Shown: piece after piece, positions 1 through 18,684 of the stretch | Position numbering within the stretch: position 1 is the stretch's first letter | Layout of the letters: each line of letters begins with the position of its first letter | Assembly: GCF_025165795.1 (NCBI RefSeq) | Contig: NZ_JAJAGO010000009.1 | Span: 186,001-250,000 of the forward strand | DNA: 64,000 nucleotides | Direction: 5' to 3' | DNA from: Streptomyces gossypii | GTDB taxonomy: Bacteria; Actinomycetota; Actinomycetes; Streptomycetales; Streptomycetaceae | Program-made: the position numbers and the translations under genes | The notes under the pieces: generated by a model | Told to the model about the DNA's origin: nothing | What the model saw: only the letters and a program-made list of their open reading frames with translations | Database searches by the model: none

Positions 1-696
1 GCTGAGGAGCCCGAGGCCGAAGAGGCCACTGAGGACGCTGAGGCGGAAGAAGCCGTCGAGGAGGCGCCGGTCGACCCGGTCGCCGCACTCCGCGATGAGC
101 TGCGCTTCCTTCCCGGCGAGTGGTATGTGATCCACACCTACGCGGGGTACGAGAACCGCGTGAAGACTAACCTCGAGCAGCGTGCCGTCTCGCTCAACGT
201 CGAGGACTTCATCTTCCAGGCCGAGGTGCCGCAGGAAGAGGTCGTCCAGATCAAGAACGGCGACCGCCGCACCGTCCGGCAGAACAAGCTCCCGGGCTAT
301 GTCCTGGTCCGGATGGACCTGACGAACGAGTCCTGGGGCGTCGTCCGCAACACCCCGGGCGTCACCGGCTTCGTCGGCAACGCCTACGACCCGTACCCGC
401 TGACCCTCGACGAGATCGTCAAGATGCTCGCCCCGGAGGCCGAGGAGAGGGCAGCCAAGGCTGCCGCCACGGACGCCGAGGGCAAGCCGGTGAGCGGTCC
501 CGGCCGCCGGGTCGAGGTGCAGGTGCTCGACTTCGAGGTCGGCGACTCGGTCACCGTCACCGACGGCCCGTTCGCGACGCTGCAGGCGACGATCAACGAG
601 ATCAACGCCGACTCGAAGAAGGTGAAGGGCCTCGTCGAGATCTTCGGCCGCGAGACCCCGGTCGAGCTCAGCTTCGACCAGATCCAGAAGAACTAG
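1..696 (+). CDS. nusG: Transcription termination/antitermination factor NusG (5' end outside window)
   Basis: The frame is open from the first base of the window, so the N-terminus is missing. The visible part starts with an acidic, Glu/Ala-rich stretch, the extension typical of Streptomyces NusG. The NGN domain follows (GEWYVIHTYAGYENRV, then LPGYVLVRMDL and NTPGVTGFVG), and then a KOW domain (FEVGDSVTVTDGPFATLQATI). NusG binds the RNA polymerase clamp and links it to Rho or to ribosomal protein S10. An upstream secE is expected but not visible. A terminator-like hairpin follows the gene, so rplK probably has its own promoter. Confidence 0.97.
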   Translation, partial: AEEPEAEEATEDAEAEEAVEEAPVDPVAALRDELRFLPGEWYVIHTYAGYENRVKTNLEQRAVSLNVEDFIFQAEVPQEEVVQIKNGDRRTVRQNKLPGYVLVRMDLTNESWGVVRNTPGVTGFVGNAYDPYPLTLDEIVKMLAPEAEERAAKAAATDAEGKPVSGPGRRVEVQVLDFEVGDSVTVTDGPFATLQATINEINADSKKVKGLVEIFGRETPVELSFDQIQKN

Positions 697-733
697 GCGC
701 TGTCCGGGCGCGAGCAGGCGCCGACGCGCATCG

Positions 734-777
734 GGAAGGCCCTCATCAGCGGGAAACCGCCTGGCGGGGGCCTTTTC
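734..777 (+). terminator. Hairpin after nusG
   Basis: AAGGCCC (736-742) pairs with GGGCCTT (768-774), with a second small hairpin in the loop, followed by a short T run. It lies between nusG and rplK and looks like a Rho-independent terminator or attenuator. Confidence 0.6.
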
Positions 778-933
778 TGATGCCCCGCGCGCATCGGGGC
801 CGCTACCCGATTTCAGTGCCTGGCGCAGTACCCGCTATCGTGGTGCGGTATGCCTTCGTCCGACAGGCGGATCTCTACGGACTCCCGCGGCGGACGGCGG
901 CGCCATCAACTCTCACTAGGACCCGGAGAGAGC

Positions 934-1368
934 ATGCCTCCCAAGAAGAAGAAGGTCTCGGGGCTGATCAAGCTCCAGATCCAGGCCGGTGCGGCGAACC
1001 CGGCTCCGCCGGTCGGCCCCGCACTGGGCCAGCACGGCGTCAACATCATGGAGTTCTGCAAGGCGTACAACGCCGCGACCGAGTCGCAGCGCGGCTGGGT
1101 GATCCCGGTGGAGATCACGGTCTACGAGGACCGCTCCTTCACCTTCATCACCAAGACGCCGCCGGCCGCCAAGATGATTCTCAAGGCCGCGGGCCTGGAG
1201 AAGGGCTCGGGCGTGCCGCACACCAACAAGGTCGGCAAGCTCACGCCCGAGCAGGTGCGTGAGATCGCCACGACCAAGATGCCCGACCTGAACGCGAACG
1301 ACCTGGACGCCGCCTCGAAGATCATCGCAGGCACCGCGCGCTCCATGGGCGTCACCGTCGAGGGCTGA
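934..1368 (+). CDS. rplK: 50S ribosomal protein L11
   Basis: 144 aa, the usual length. The ATG at 934 follows a GGAGAG ribosome binding site (925-930). An upstream in-frame extension exists but has no homology and is rejected. The protein begins MPPKKKKVSGLIKLQIQ and carries the proline-rich N-terminal motif NPAPPVGPALGQHG that contacts thiostrepton and the GTPase-associated centre of 23S rRNA. The C-terminal RNA-binding domain ends with GTARSMGVTVEG. It is followed by rplA, forming the L11 operon, which L1 represses in other bacteria. Confidence 0.97.
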   Translation: MPPKKKKVSGLIKLQIQAGAANPAPPVGPALGQHGVNIMEFCKAYNAATESQRGWVIPVEITVYEDRSFTFITKTPPAAKMILKAAGLEKGSGVPHTNKVGKLTPEQVREIATTKMPDLNANDLDAASKIIAGTARSMGVTVEG

Positions 1369-1470
1369 CCGCCGCAGAATCCCGTGGGAGGGCCGCAGCG
1401 CGGGCCCGCACCACGACTCCATATCCCCGCCTGCGGCGTCTGCCGCACGGCGTGATCGTCAGGAGCAGAA

Positions 1471-2193
1471 GTGAAGCGCAGCAAGTACCTCCGCAGCGCG
1501 GACGCCAAGATCGACCGGGACAAGGTGTACGCCCCGCTCGAGGCCATCCGCCTGGCCAAGGAGACCTCCTCGTCCAATTTCGACGCGACCGTCGAGGTCG
1601 CCCTGCGCCTGGGTGTCGACCCGCGCAAGGCCGACCAGATGGTCCGCGGCACCGTGAACCTCCCGCACGGCACCGGCAAGACCGCCCGGGTCCTGGTCTT
1701 CGCGACCGGTGACCGTGCTGCGGCTGCGGAGGCCGCGGGAGCCGACATCGTCGGCTCCGACGAACTGATCGACGAGGTCTCCAAGGGCCGTCTGGACTTC
1801 GACGCCGTCGTCGCGACCCCGGACCTCATGGGCAAGGTCGGCCGCCTCGGCCGCGTGCTCGGTCCGCGTGGTCTGATGCCGAACCCGAAGACCGGCACCG
1901 TCACCATGGATGTCGCCAAGGCCGTCACCGAGATCAAGGGCGGCAAGATCGAGTTCCGTGTGGACAAGCACGCGAACCTGCACTTCATCATCGGCAAGTC
2001 GTCGTTCGGCGAGACCACGCTGGTCGAGAACTACGCCGCCGCCATCGAAGAGGTGCACCGCCTGAAGCCGTCGGCCGCCAAGGGCCGTTACGTCCGGAAG
2101 GCGACCCTGAGCACCACCATGGGCCCCGGCATCCCCTTCGACGGCAACCGGACCCGCAACCTCCTCACCGAGGAGGACCCCGCCGCCGTCTGA
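1471..2193 (+). CDS. rplA: 50S ribosomal protein L1
   Basis: 240 aa starting at GTG, with AGGAGC eight bases upstream. L1-family features are present: MKRSKYLRSADAKID at the N-terminus and the central GPRGLMPNPKTGTVT motif (about residues 130-144). The family forms the L1 stalk of the 50S subunit, helps release E-site tRNA, and represses its own operon by binding mRNA. It lies 102 bases after rplK with no terminator visible between them, so the two are probably cotranscribed. Confidence 0.97.
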   Translation: MKRSKYLRSADAKIDRDKVYAPLEAIRLAKETSSSNFDATVEVALRLGVDPRKADQMVRGTVNLPHGTGKTARVLVFATGDRAAAAEAAGADIVGSDELIDEVSKGRLDFDAVVATPDLMGKVGRLGRVLGPRGLMPNPKTGTVTMDVAKAVTEIKGGKIEFRVDKHANLHFIIGKSSFGETTLVENYAAAIEEVHRLKPSAAKGRYVRKATLSTTMGPGIPFDGNRTRNLLTEEDPAAV

Positions 2194-2255
2194 TCCACGG
2201 ACATCGGCCGACGGCCACCTCGGCGTACGCGGCCGCGCGGCGAAGCGCAGCTGGG

Positions 2256-2287
2256 CCGGGCCCGCTCTCCTCGGAGGGCGGGCCCGG
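2256..2287 (+). terminator. Terminator after rplA
   Basis: CCGGGCCCGCTCT (2256-2268) pairs with AGGGCGGGCCCGG (2275-2287) and is followed by TCTTT. It closes the L11-L1 operon. Confidence 0.75.
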
Positions 2288-2426
2288 TCTTTGCCGTATC
2301 CGTGCGGGCACGGCCCGTCTCGGCACTGCGGGGCGGCAGAGATCATTGCGGACGCAGGGAATGTGAGGTGGGTCACAGCTCTGCCAGAGAGAGGAACCTC
2401 ACGCCGGGCTCCGGTCGTCCCCCCAG

Positions 2427-2454
2427 TTAAGCAATAAATAAAGGCTATTAGGAT
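2427..2454 (+). promoter_or_regulatory. Candidate promoter of the lipoprotein gene
   Basis: This is an unusually AT-rich patch for the genome. TTAAGC (2427-2432), a 16-base spacer and TAGGAT (2449-2454) resemble a sigma-70-type promoter about 50 bases before the lipoprotein start. Only sequence resemblance supports it. Confidence 0.4.
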
Positions 2455-2501
2455 CAGTCAGGCTTTCACTACGACAAACGCACTGACTCACAGGGGGATC
2501 C

Positions 2502-3410
2502 GTGTACAGGACTCGAATCACCGCGCTCGCCGCCGGCGTCGTCATGGTGGCAGGTCTGACGGCCTGCGGCAGCGAGAGCGCCGACGGCGGCGGCGACGAC
2601 AAGGTGACCTCGGACAAGAAGGCCGGTGGCCTCTCACCGCTGGCGGCGCTGAAGAAGGCGTCGGACCAGACGGAGAAGCAGGAGTCCGCGAAGGTGGACG
2701 GCACCACCGACCAGGGCACTCCGCAGGGCACGACGTCCTCGACGATGAAGGGCGAGCTGACCTGGGCGGAGGGCGGCACCACCGGCAACATGGACATCAC
2801 GCAGCGGGGCGGCATGGTCTCGGGCACCCCGACCGAGGGCAAGCCGATGAAGGCGCGCTACACGGCCGACGCGATGTTCATGAACATGGGTGACGAGTTC
2901 GCGTCCACGGCGGGTAAGGGCAAGCACTGGATCAAGTACGACTACGACAAGCTCGCCGAGACGGCGGGTGCCTCCGGTGCCTTCATCAAGGACCAGATGC
3001 AGAACAACAACCCGGCCCGCTCGGTCCAGCTGCTGATGGCGACGGGCAAGGTGGAGAAGGTCGGCACGGAGACGGTGCGCGGCAAGAAGGCCACGCACTA
3101 CAGCGGTACGGTCGACGTCTCCGAGATGGCCCGTATGCAGTCCAAGGAGCTCAGCGAGACGGAGCTACAGGAGCTGCAGGACCAGCTGGAGCAGGCCGGG
3201 ATGGAGAGCGAGAAGATCGATCTCTGGATCGACGGGGACAACCTCCTCGTGAAGAAGCAGGAGACCGCCAAGAGCAGCAACGGCAGCAGCGGCTCCTATG
3301 ACTCGACCGTCTACTACGCGGACTACGGCACCGAGGTCACCGTCGAGGAGCCCCCGTCCGCCGACACGGTCGGCTTCGAGGAGCTGACCGGCCCGGGCGC
3401 GGGCGTCTGA
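2502..3410 (+). CDS. Secreted lipoprotein (LppX/LolA-like fold predicted)
   Basis: 302 aa, GTG start with AGGGGGA (2492-2498). The signal peptide has a basic N-region (MYRTR), a hydrophobic core and a lipobox ending LTAC, so Cys22 should be lipidated and the protein tethered outside the membrane. A Gly/Asp/Ser-rich linker follows, then a hydrophilic domain with features of the LppX_LprAFG/DUF1396-like lipoproteins (MKARYTADAMFMNMG, HWIKYDYDKL). A lipoprotein at this place between rplA and rplJ is conserved in Streptomyces (S. coelicolor SCO4651 as I recall). The function is unknown; carriage of a hydrophobic ligand would be a guess from the fold class. Confidence 0.88.
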   Translation: MYRTRITALAAGVVMVAGLTACGSESADGGGDDKVTSDKKAGGLSPLAALKKASDQTEKQESAKVDGTTDQGTPQGTTSSTMKGELTWAEGGTTGNMDITQRGGMVSGTPTEGKPMKARYTADAMFMNMGDEFASTAGKGKHWIKYDYDKLAETAGASGAFIKDQMQNNNPARSVQLLMATGKVEKVGTETVRGKKATHYSGTVDVSEMARMQSKELSETELQELQDQLEQAGMESEKIDLWIDGDNLLVKKQETAKSSNGSSGSYDSTVYYADYGTEVTVEEPPSADTVGFEELTGPGAGV

Positions 3411-3435
3411 CCCGAGCTGGGGCTGATCGCAGCCG

Positions 3436-3472
3436 ACGGCGGCGGGGGCGGATTTGCCGCCCCCGCCGCCGT
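3436..3472 (+). terminator. Strong terminator after the lipoprotein gene
   Basis: A perfect 16-bp stem (3436-3451 with 3457-3472) with loop ATTTG. There is no T tract, as is common in Streptomyces. Confidence 0.8.
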
Positions 3473-3483
3473 GCGCGTAAGCT

Positions 3484-3650
3484 CTCCAGGAAGCCAAAGA
3501 CCGCTGGTTTCCGGTGTGCCCCGTCCGGGGCGTGCCGGGTGAAGGATCCGCTAGCTGCGGACGACCCGCGCAGGTGTGTATGGATGAGCTCCCGGAAGTG
3601 TTTCCGGTCGAGTGTCGCCCCGTGCGCCTGCGCCGGGGCGTTTCGTTTTG
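3484..3650 (+). ncRNA. Ribosomal protein L10 leader (autoregulatory mRNA leader)
   Basis: The region before rplJ holds the conserved features of the actinobacterial L10 leader: ACCGCTGGTTTCCGG near 3499, GGATCCGCTAGCTGCGGACG near 3545 (a kink-turn-bearing stem), and a downstream GC hairpin. In the family, L10(L12)4 binds this RNA and represses the operon. The hairpin CGCCCCG (3616-3622)/CGGGGCG (3634-3640) followed by TTTCGTTTT looks like an intrinsic terminator, so control may work by attenuation here. Confidence 0.8.
3616..3649 (+). terminator. Attenuator in the L10 leader
   Basis: A 7-bp GC stem with an 11-base loop and a T-rich tail (TTTCGTTTT). It sits between the L10-binding part of the leader and the rplJ ribosome binding site, so it can end transcription before rplJ. 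Confidence 0.6.
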
Positions 3651-3700
3651 CACAGCCCCTCCCCCCGCGGTCCAGATCACCCGGAAGGAGGCCGAGGCTC

Positions 3701-4264
3701 ATGGCGAAGGATCAGGTCGCACCCGACAAGGTCGCTGCTGTCGAGGAGATGACGAACAAGTTTCGTGACTCCAGCGCCGCCCTCGTGACCGCATACACCG
3801 GACTCAGCGTGGCGCAGCTCAAGGAGCTGCGCCGTTCTCTCGGTGAGAACGCTCAGTACCGCGTGGTGAAGAACACGCTGACGAAGATCGCGGCCCAGGA
3901 GGCCGGGATCAACGAGCTGAACGACTACTTCGAGGGCTCGTCGGCCGTCGCCTTCGTGACCGGTGACCCGGTCACGGCGGCGAAGGGTCTCCGCGACTTT
4001 GCCAAGGCCAACCCCGCCCTGGTCATCAAGGGCGGAATCGTCGACGGCAGCGCGATGTCGGCTGCCGAGATCAACCAGCTTGCGGACCTCGAATCCCGTG
4101 AGGTGCTGCTCGCCAAGCTGGCCGGTGGCATGAAGGCGTCCATGGCGAAGGCCGCGGCGACCTTCCAGGCCCCGCTCACGAAGATGGTCCGCACCGCGGA
4201 CGCTCTTCGCGACAAGGTCGAGCAGGGCGGTGCCGGTACGCCGGCTCCCGCCGAGGCCGAGTAG
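3701..4264 (+). CDS. rplJ: 50S ribosomal protein L10
   Basis: 187 aa. The ATG at 3701 has a near-perfect GGAAGGAGG at 3683-3691. The longer open frame from 3539 runs through the RNA leader and is rejected. The protein starts MAKDQVAPDKVAAVEEM, has the conserved core (YRVVKNTLTKIAAQEAGI; GSSAVAFVTGDPV) and a C-terminal helix that anchors L7/L12 dimers. It forms the base of the ribosomal stalk and, with L12, is the repressor of this operon in the family. rplL follows after 111 bases. Confidence 0.97.
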   Translation: MAKDQVAPDKVAAVEEMTNKFRDSSAALVTAYTGLSVAQLKELRRSLGENAQYRVVKNTLTKIAAQEAGINELNDYFEGSSAVAFVTGDPVTAAKGLRDFAKANPALVIKGGIVDGSAMSAAEINQLADLESREVLLAKLAGGMKASMAKAAATFQAPLTKMVRTADALRDKVEQGGAGTPAPAEAE

Positions 4265-4375
4265 CACCACCGCTCGGTCGCAGCGGGCCTGCCCGCACGT
4301 GACGCATGCCGCGAGGCATGCGCCCGCCCCCATGTACATACCGGCACCAGCCGAATTAGTGGAAGGACCGCCATC

Positions 4376-4756
4376 ATGGCGAAGCTCAGCCAGGACGACC
4401 TGCTCGCGCAGTTCGAAGAGATGACCCTCCTCGAGCTCTCCGACTTCGTGAAGAAGTTCGAGGAGAAGTTCGACGTCGAGGCCGCCGCCCCGGCCGCCAC
4501 CGTTGTCGCCGCCCAGGGCCCCGCCGCCGAGGCCGAGCCGGAGCAGGACGAGTTCGACGTCGTCCTCACCGGTGCGGGCGACAAGAAGATCCAGGTGATC
4601 AAGGTCGTGCGTGAGCTGACCTCGCTGGGTCTGAAGGAGGCCAAGGAGCTCGTGGACGGCGCCCCGAAGGCCGTCGTCGAGAAGGTCGCCAAGGACGCTG
4701 CGGCGAAGGCCAAGGAGTCCCTCGAGGCCGCTGGCGCCTCGGTCGAGGTCAAGTGA
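4376..4756 (+). CDS. rplL: 50S ribosomal protein L7/L12
   Basis: 126 aa, ATG start with GGAAGGA upstream. The helical N-terminal dimerisation domain (residues 1-35) is followed by an Ala/Glu-rich hinge and the C-terminal domain EFDVVLTGAGDKKIQVIKVV ... LGLKEAKELVDGAPK, which recruits EF-Tu, EF-G and IF2. It is present in several copies per ribosome. Cotranscribed with rplJ. Confidence 0.98.
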   Translation: MAKLSQDDLLAQFEEMTLLELSDFVKKFEEKFDVEAAAPAATVVAAQGPAAEAEPEQDEFDVVLTGAGDKKIQVIKVVRELTSLGLKEAKELVDGAPKAVVEKVAKDAAAKAKESLEAAGASVEVK

Positions 4757-4768
4757 CCCACTGAGTCT

Positions 4769-4787
4769 CCGGGCCGCTCAGGCCCGG
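4769..4787 (+). promoter_or_regulatory. Small hairpin after rplL
   Basis: CCGGGCC (4769-4775) pairs with GGCCCGG (4781-4787) just after the rplL stop. It could be an mRNA processing or 3'-end signal that sets the ratio of stalk protein to RNA polymerase messages. Confidence 0.4.
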
Positions 4788-4836
4788 CCTCAAGCAGGGC
4801 CTCAGGCGCCACGGTGCCACCGTGGACCGCGCTGTA

Positions 4837-4874
4837 CCGAAGGGCGATCACCCAGGTGGGTGGTCGCCCTTCGG
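4837..4874 (+). terminator. rplL-rpoB intergenic terminator/attenuator
   Basis: A 17-bp stem (4837-4853 with 4858-4874, one G-U pair) followed by a short CGTT. In bacteria an attenuator here limits read-through from rplJL into rpoBC; a separate rpoB promoter lies downstream. The rest of 4875-5129 shows nothing recognisable. Confidence 0.7.
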
Positions 4875-5129
4875 CGTTGCCCTTCCCGCTTCCTTGCCCT
4901 GGGGTGAGGGGCGGGTATGGTGATCTTCGCTGCCCTGGGGGCCTTGACGAATGGCACGCAGCGCGCAATTCTCGGGACGCGTCGTTACGCCGATCCAGAT
5001 CCGAGGCATGGATCGGAGACGAAGCGGGAAGCATCGATATGCGCCGGCAGCACGTACCGCGTGCCGCTTGCCTACACAGGAGAACGAGAGGGGGAGAGTG
5101 GCACTGCGCCAGTCTCCGAATAACCGCTC

Positions 5130-5158
5130 TGGACATCAGTGTGCCATGAGGCTACACT
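5130..5158 (+). promoter_or_regulatory. rpoB promoter
   Basis: TGGACA (5130-5135), a 17-base spacer and TACACT (5153-5158) make a near-consensus HrdB-type promoter. It lies about 93 bases before the rpoB start codon and implies a transcript start near 5165. Confidence 0.7.
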
Positions 5159-5250
5159 GACCCTTTGCGCTGCCTGTTAGCTGCTCCCTGCCCGTCACCA
5201 GGAGCACCGGTATGCGCGTAGTGAGTCCGAGCCCTCGGAAGGACCCCCTC

Positions 5251-8736
<3,486 letters not shown>

Positions 8737-8855
8737 CGGGTCTGGCCGGCGTTCCCTGACCGGAGCCCGGCCGTCCCAGGACCCGCAGACCACGAACCTG
8801 CCTGCATATTCCGCTCACGCGGAGGGGCACGACCCTGAAAGAGGGATTGACGACA

Positions 8856-12779
<3,924 letters not shown>

Positions 12780-12836
12780 CTCAGCGTGCTCGTGAGGCGG
12801 TGAAGTACCGTCCATCGGGTCTCAGTTGTGGAACAG

Positions 12837-12869
12837 AGGGCGGTCATCCCCATGGGGGGTGACCGCCCT
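12837..12869 (+). terminator. Terminator after rpoC
   Basis: AGGGCGGTCATCCCC pairs with GGGGTGACCGCCCT, with one mismatch, followed by TTTCC. It ends the rpoBC operon. Confidence 0.75.
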
Positions 12870-12909
12870 TTCCGCGTCGCAGGTGCATGATGGAGGCGGG
12901 GGTGAGGCC

Positions 12910-13620
12910 ATGCTCGCTGGTAACGCGGATCGTGAGCGCGCGCTCGACGTGCTCCGTGCCGCATTCGCGGAGGGTCGGCTGACCGAGGAGGAGCATGACG
13001 AACGCTCGGGGCGTGCGCTCAGCGCGCGGACGGTCGAGGAGCTGCAGCAGCTGACGTCGGATGTCCCGCACGGGCCTGACGGCGGGTCGGTGCCGGGGCC
13101 GGGCACCGTCCTCGGCACCGGGTTCGGGCCTGGTCCCGGGCCGGGGTCCGGGCCGGGGTTCACTGCCTCGCCCGGGGCCGGCGGGAGTGCTCCGCTGCCG
13201 GGGACGTTTCAGGGGCCCGTGCCGTACCCGGGGCCCGGGCAGCGGCATCCCGGCCCCGCGCCGTTGCCGGGGCCCTATGCGGGGCTCCACCACCCGGCAC
13301 GGCCGATGTACCACGGCCCGGTGTACCCGCAGGCGCCGGTGTATCCGTATCCCCAGCCCTATCCCCAGATGTATCCGTACGCCCCGCAGCCACTGGTGCC
13401 CTACCGTCCGACGAACCCGGCGGCGACCGGGGCGCTGGTGTGCGGGCTCGTCACACCGCTGACGCTCGGCATCAGCGGGCTTCCCGCGGTGATACTCGGG
13501 CACAAGGCGCGGGCGGAGATCCGGCGTACGGGAGACCGGGGGGACGGCACGGCGGTTGCCGGGCTGGCGCTGGGCTGGCTGGCGATGGGCCTGCTGCTGC
13601 TGGCGCTGCTCGCGTCCTGA
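12910..13620 (+). CDS. DUF1707 / DUF4190 membrane protein
   Basis: 236 aa from ATG 12910. The first 50 residues (LAGNADRERALDVLRAAFAEGRL..EEEHDERSGRALSARTVEEL) are a typical DUF1707 domain, a small SHOCT-like helical module common in actinobacteria. A Pro/Gly/Tyr-rich low-complexity linker (about 55-165) follows, then two transmembrane helices of DUF4190 type (GALVCGLVTPLTLGISGLPA and a GLALGWLAMGLLLLALLA segment) flanking a basic loop. The soluble domain should face the cytoplasm. The function is unknown. It stands alone between rpoC and rpsL. Confidence 0.85.
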   Translation: MLAGNADRERALDVLRAAFAEGRLTEEEHDERSGRALSARTVEELQQLTSDVPHGPDGGSVPGPGTVLGTGFGPGPGPGSGPGFTASPGAGGSAPLPGTFQGPVPYPGPGQRHPGPAPLPGPYAGLHHPARPMYHGPVYPQAPVYPYPQPYPQMYPYAPQPLVPYRPTNPAATGALVCGLVTPLTLGISGLPAVILGHKARAEIRRTGDRGDGTAVAGLALGWLAMGLLLLALLAS

Positions 13621-13817
13621 GGCGTCCGCACGGTGAACTCCCTCCGGGTGCCCGCCTGGAGGGCGCCCGAGGGGATACGGCCATCGGGGCATAGCGGGTG
13701 CGGCTGCGGGTAGGGTGCTGCGAAACCGCACGTACCCGGCGCGGGGTTCCTCCCGCCCGCCGCACTCGCACACGGTGTGGGCGCCGCGGCACTCGCAGTG
13801 CCGCGCGAATACCCGTT

Positions 13818-13846
13818 TTGACCGTGGCCGAGGTGCTGGGTACGCT
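13818..13846 (+). promoter_or_regulatory. str operon promoter (rpsL)
   Basis: TTGACC (13818-13823), a 17-base spacer and TACGCT (13841-13846) form a strong HrdB-type promoter 235 bases before rpsL. This gives a long leader that contains the hairpin listed next. The stretch 13621-13817 shows nothing else recognisable. Confidence 0.65.
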
Positions 13847-14003
13847 CTGACCTTGTGCCTGGGGTATCCCCTGCGCTCCCACACGCGTAAAGCCGCCCGG
13901 GAAGCGCTGACGGTGATACCGAAATCTGCATGGCCTCCGCAGTCCTCGGATGAGCAGTCCTCACAGCAGAGGACCCGCCTCGCCGGGGGAGTCAGCCAGA
14001 TTC

Positions 14004-14027
14004 GACACACCCGACCGCGTGGGTCGG
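14004..14027 (+). promoter_or_regulatory. Leader hairpin shared by rpsL and rpsJ
   Basis: The 24 bases GACAC-A-CCCGACCGCGTGGGTCGG lie 53 bases before rpsL and recur with one change (G for A) before rpsJ at 39227-39250. CCGACC and GGTCGG pair around a short loop. The same long block ahead of the two main ribosomal operons suggests a common cis-acting control, at RNA or DNA level. Confidence 0.6.
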
Positions 14028-14080
14028 TGTTGTGGCCCAGGTTAGCTTCACCCAGACGGCACACAGAAACCGGAGAAACG

Positions 14081-14452
14081 GTGCCTACGATCCAGCAGCT
14101 GGTCCGGAAGGGCCGGCAGGACAAGGTCGAGAAGAACAAGACGCCCGCTCTTGAGGGTTCCCCTCAGCGCCGCGGCGTCTGCACGCGTGTCTTCACGACC
14201 ACCCCGAAGAAGCCGAACTCGGCCCTGCGTAAGGTCGCACGTGTGCGCCTGACCAGCGGCATCGAGGTCACGGCCTACATTCCGGGTGAGGGCCACAACC
14301 TGCAGGAGCACTCCATCGTGCTCGTGCGTGGTGGCCGTGTGAAGGACCTGCCGGGTGTTCGGTACAAGATCATCCGCGGCTCCCTCGACACGCAGGGCGT
14401 CAAGAACCGTAAGCAGGCCCGCAGCCGCTACGGCGCCAAGAAGGAGAAGTAA
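14081..14452 (+). CDS. rpsL: 30S ribosomal protein S12
   Basis: 123 aa, GTG start at 14081 with GGAGA at 14072. MPTIQQLVRKGRQDK opens the protein. The decoding-centre loops are wild type: TTPKKPNSALRK keeps the lysine at position 43 and GGRVKDLPGVR keeps the lysine at position 88, the two usual sites of streptomycin-resistance changes. First gene of the str operon. The next gene starts on the base after its stop codon. Confidence 0.98.
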   Translation: MPTIQQLVRKGRQDKVEKNKTPALEGSPQRRGVCTRVFTTTPKKPNSALRKVARVRLTSGIEVTAYIPGEGHNLQEHSIVLVRGGRVKDLPGVRYKIIRGSLDTQGVKNRKQARSRYGAKKEK

Positions 14453-14923
14453 ATGCCTCGTAAGGGCCCCGCCCCGAAGCGCCCGGTCATCATCGACCCG
14501 GTCTACAACTCTCCTCTGGTGACGTCCCTCATCAACAAGGTGCTGCTGAACGGCAAGCGCTCCACGGCTGAGCGCATCGTGTACGGCGCCATGGAGGGCC
14601 TGCGCGAGAAGACCGGTAACGACCCGGTCATCACGCTGAAGCGCGCCCTGGAGAACATCAAGCCGACCCTCGAGGTCAAGTCCCGCCGCGTCGGCGGTGC
14701 GACCTACCAGGTGCCGATCGAGGTCAAGCCGGGCCGTGCTTCGACCCTCGCACTGCGCTGGCTCGTGGGTTACTCCCGCGCCCGTCGCGAGAAGACCATG
14801 ACCGAACGCCTCATGAACGAGCTGCTCGATGCCTCCAACGGCCTCGGCGCCTCCGTGAAGAAGCGTGAGGACACCCACAAGATGGCCGAGTCCAACAAGG
14901 CCTTCGCGCACTACCGCTGGTAG
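14453..14923 (+). CDS. rpsG: 30S ribosomal protein S7
   Basis: 156 aa. The ATG directly follows the rpsL stop, and its ribosome binding site (AAGGAGAAG) lies inside the end of rpsL, so the two are likely coupled in translation. It carries the S7 landmarks MPRKGPAPKRPVIIDPVYNS and the C-terminal REDTHKMAESNKAFAHYRW. S7 nucleates assembly of the 30S head and contacts E-site tRNA. In E. coli it represses the str operon. Confidence 0.98.
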   Translation: MPRKGPAPKRPVIIDPVYNSPLVTSLINKVLLNGKRSTAERIVYGAMEGLREKTGNDPVITLKRALENIKPTLEVKSRRVGGATYQVPIEVKPGRASTLALRWLVGYSRARREKTMTERLMNELLDASNGLGASVKKREDTHKMAESNKAFAHYRW

Positions 14924-14965
14924 CCGCAGACCCCATCGAGAGAACCGAGAGAAGACTGAAGCCTT

Positions 14966-17089
<2,124 letters not shown>

Positions 17090-17145
17090 CTCCGGAACCC
17101 CGGAGCTGTCCACCCCTTAAGCTGGAGCAAAGGCATTCGGGGCAT

Positions 17146-17176
17146 CCGCCGCAGATCGCCCACCGATCTGCGGCGG
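17146..17176 (+). terminator. Hairpin between fusA and tuf
   Basis: A perfect 13-bp stem (CCGCCGCAGATCG 17146-17158 with 17164-17176) and a 5-base loop. It may be a partial terminator. tuf often has its own promoter in Streptomyces, but I could not identify one confidently in 17177-17298. Confidence 0.65.
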
Positions 17177-17309
17177 GGCCCCGGCCGCCCGCCCACAAGT
17201 CGAAACGGTCAAGGGCGTCCCCTCGGGGTCCTGACCGGTTCGGAACGACCACCTGAACCCTTCCGCAGTCAGCGGCGGGCGTACAGCATCAGTCCACAGG
17301 AGGACCCCA

Positions 17310-18503
<1,194 letters not shown>

Positions 18504-18530
18504 CCTCCGGCTCCTAGGGCTCCGGCCCGG

Positions 18531-18582
18531 CGGAAGGGCCCGTACGACCACGCGGAAACGCGGGGGCGTACGGGCCCTTCCG
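18531..18582 (+). terminator. Terminator after tuf
   Basis: A perfect 16-bp stem (18531-18546 with 18567-18582) with a small inner CGCG-GAAA-CGCG hairpin. Confidence 0.85.
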
Positions 18583-18684
18583 CGTGCTCGCCGTTTCGCC
18601 GATCTGCTTCGCCCGGCCCGCCTCGTGGCGCCCGGGTGCCCTCGGCCTTACGACCTGATCCACTGGCTGTCGTGCACCAGGTCG

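Noticed and set aside
13715..14080. N-terminal extension of S12 by 122 residues
   Set aside because: It crosses the promoter and leader of the str operon; the GTG at 14081 gives the universal S12 start with a ribosome binding site.
14081..14452. Streptomycin-resistance change in rpsL
   Set aside because: Both key lysines (43 and 88) are wild type.
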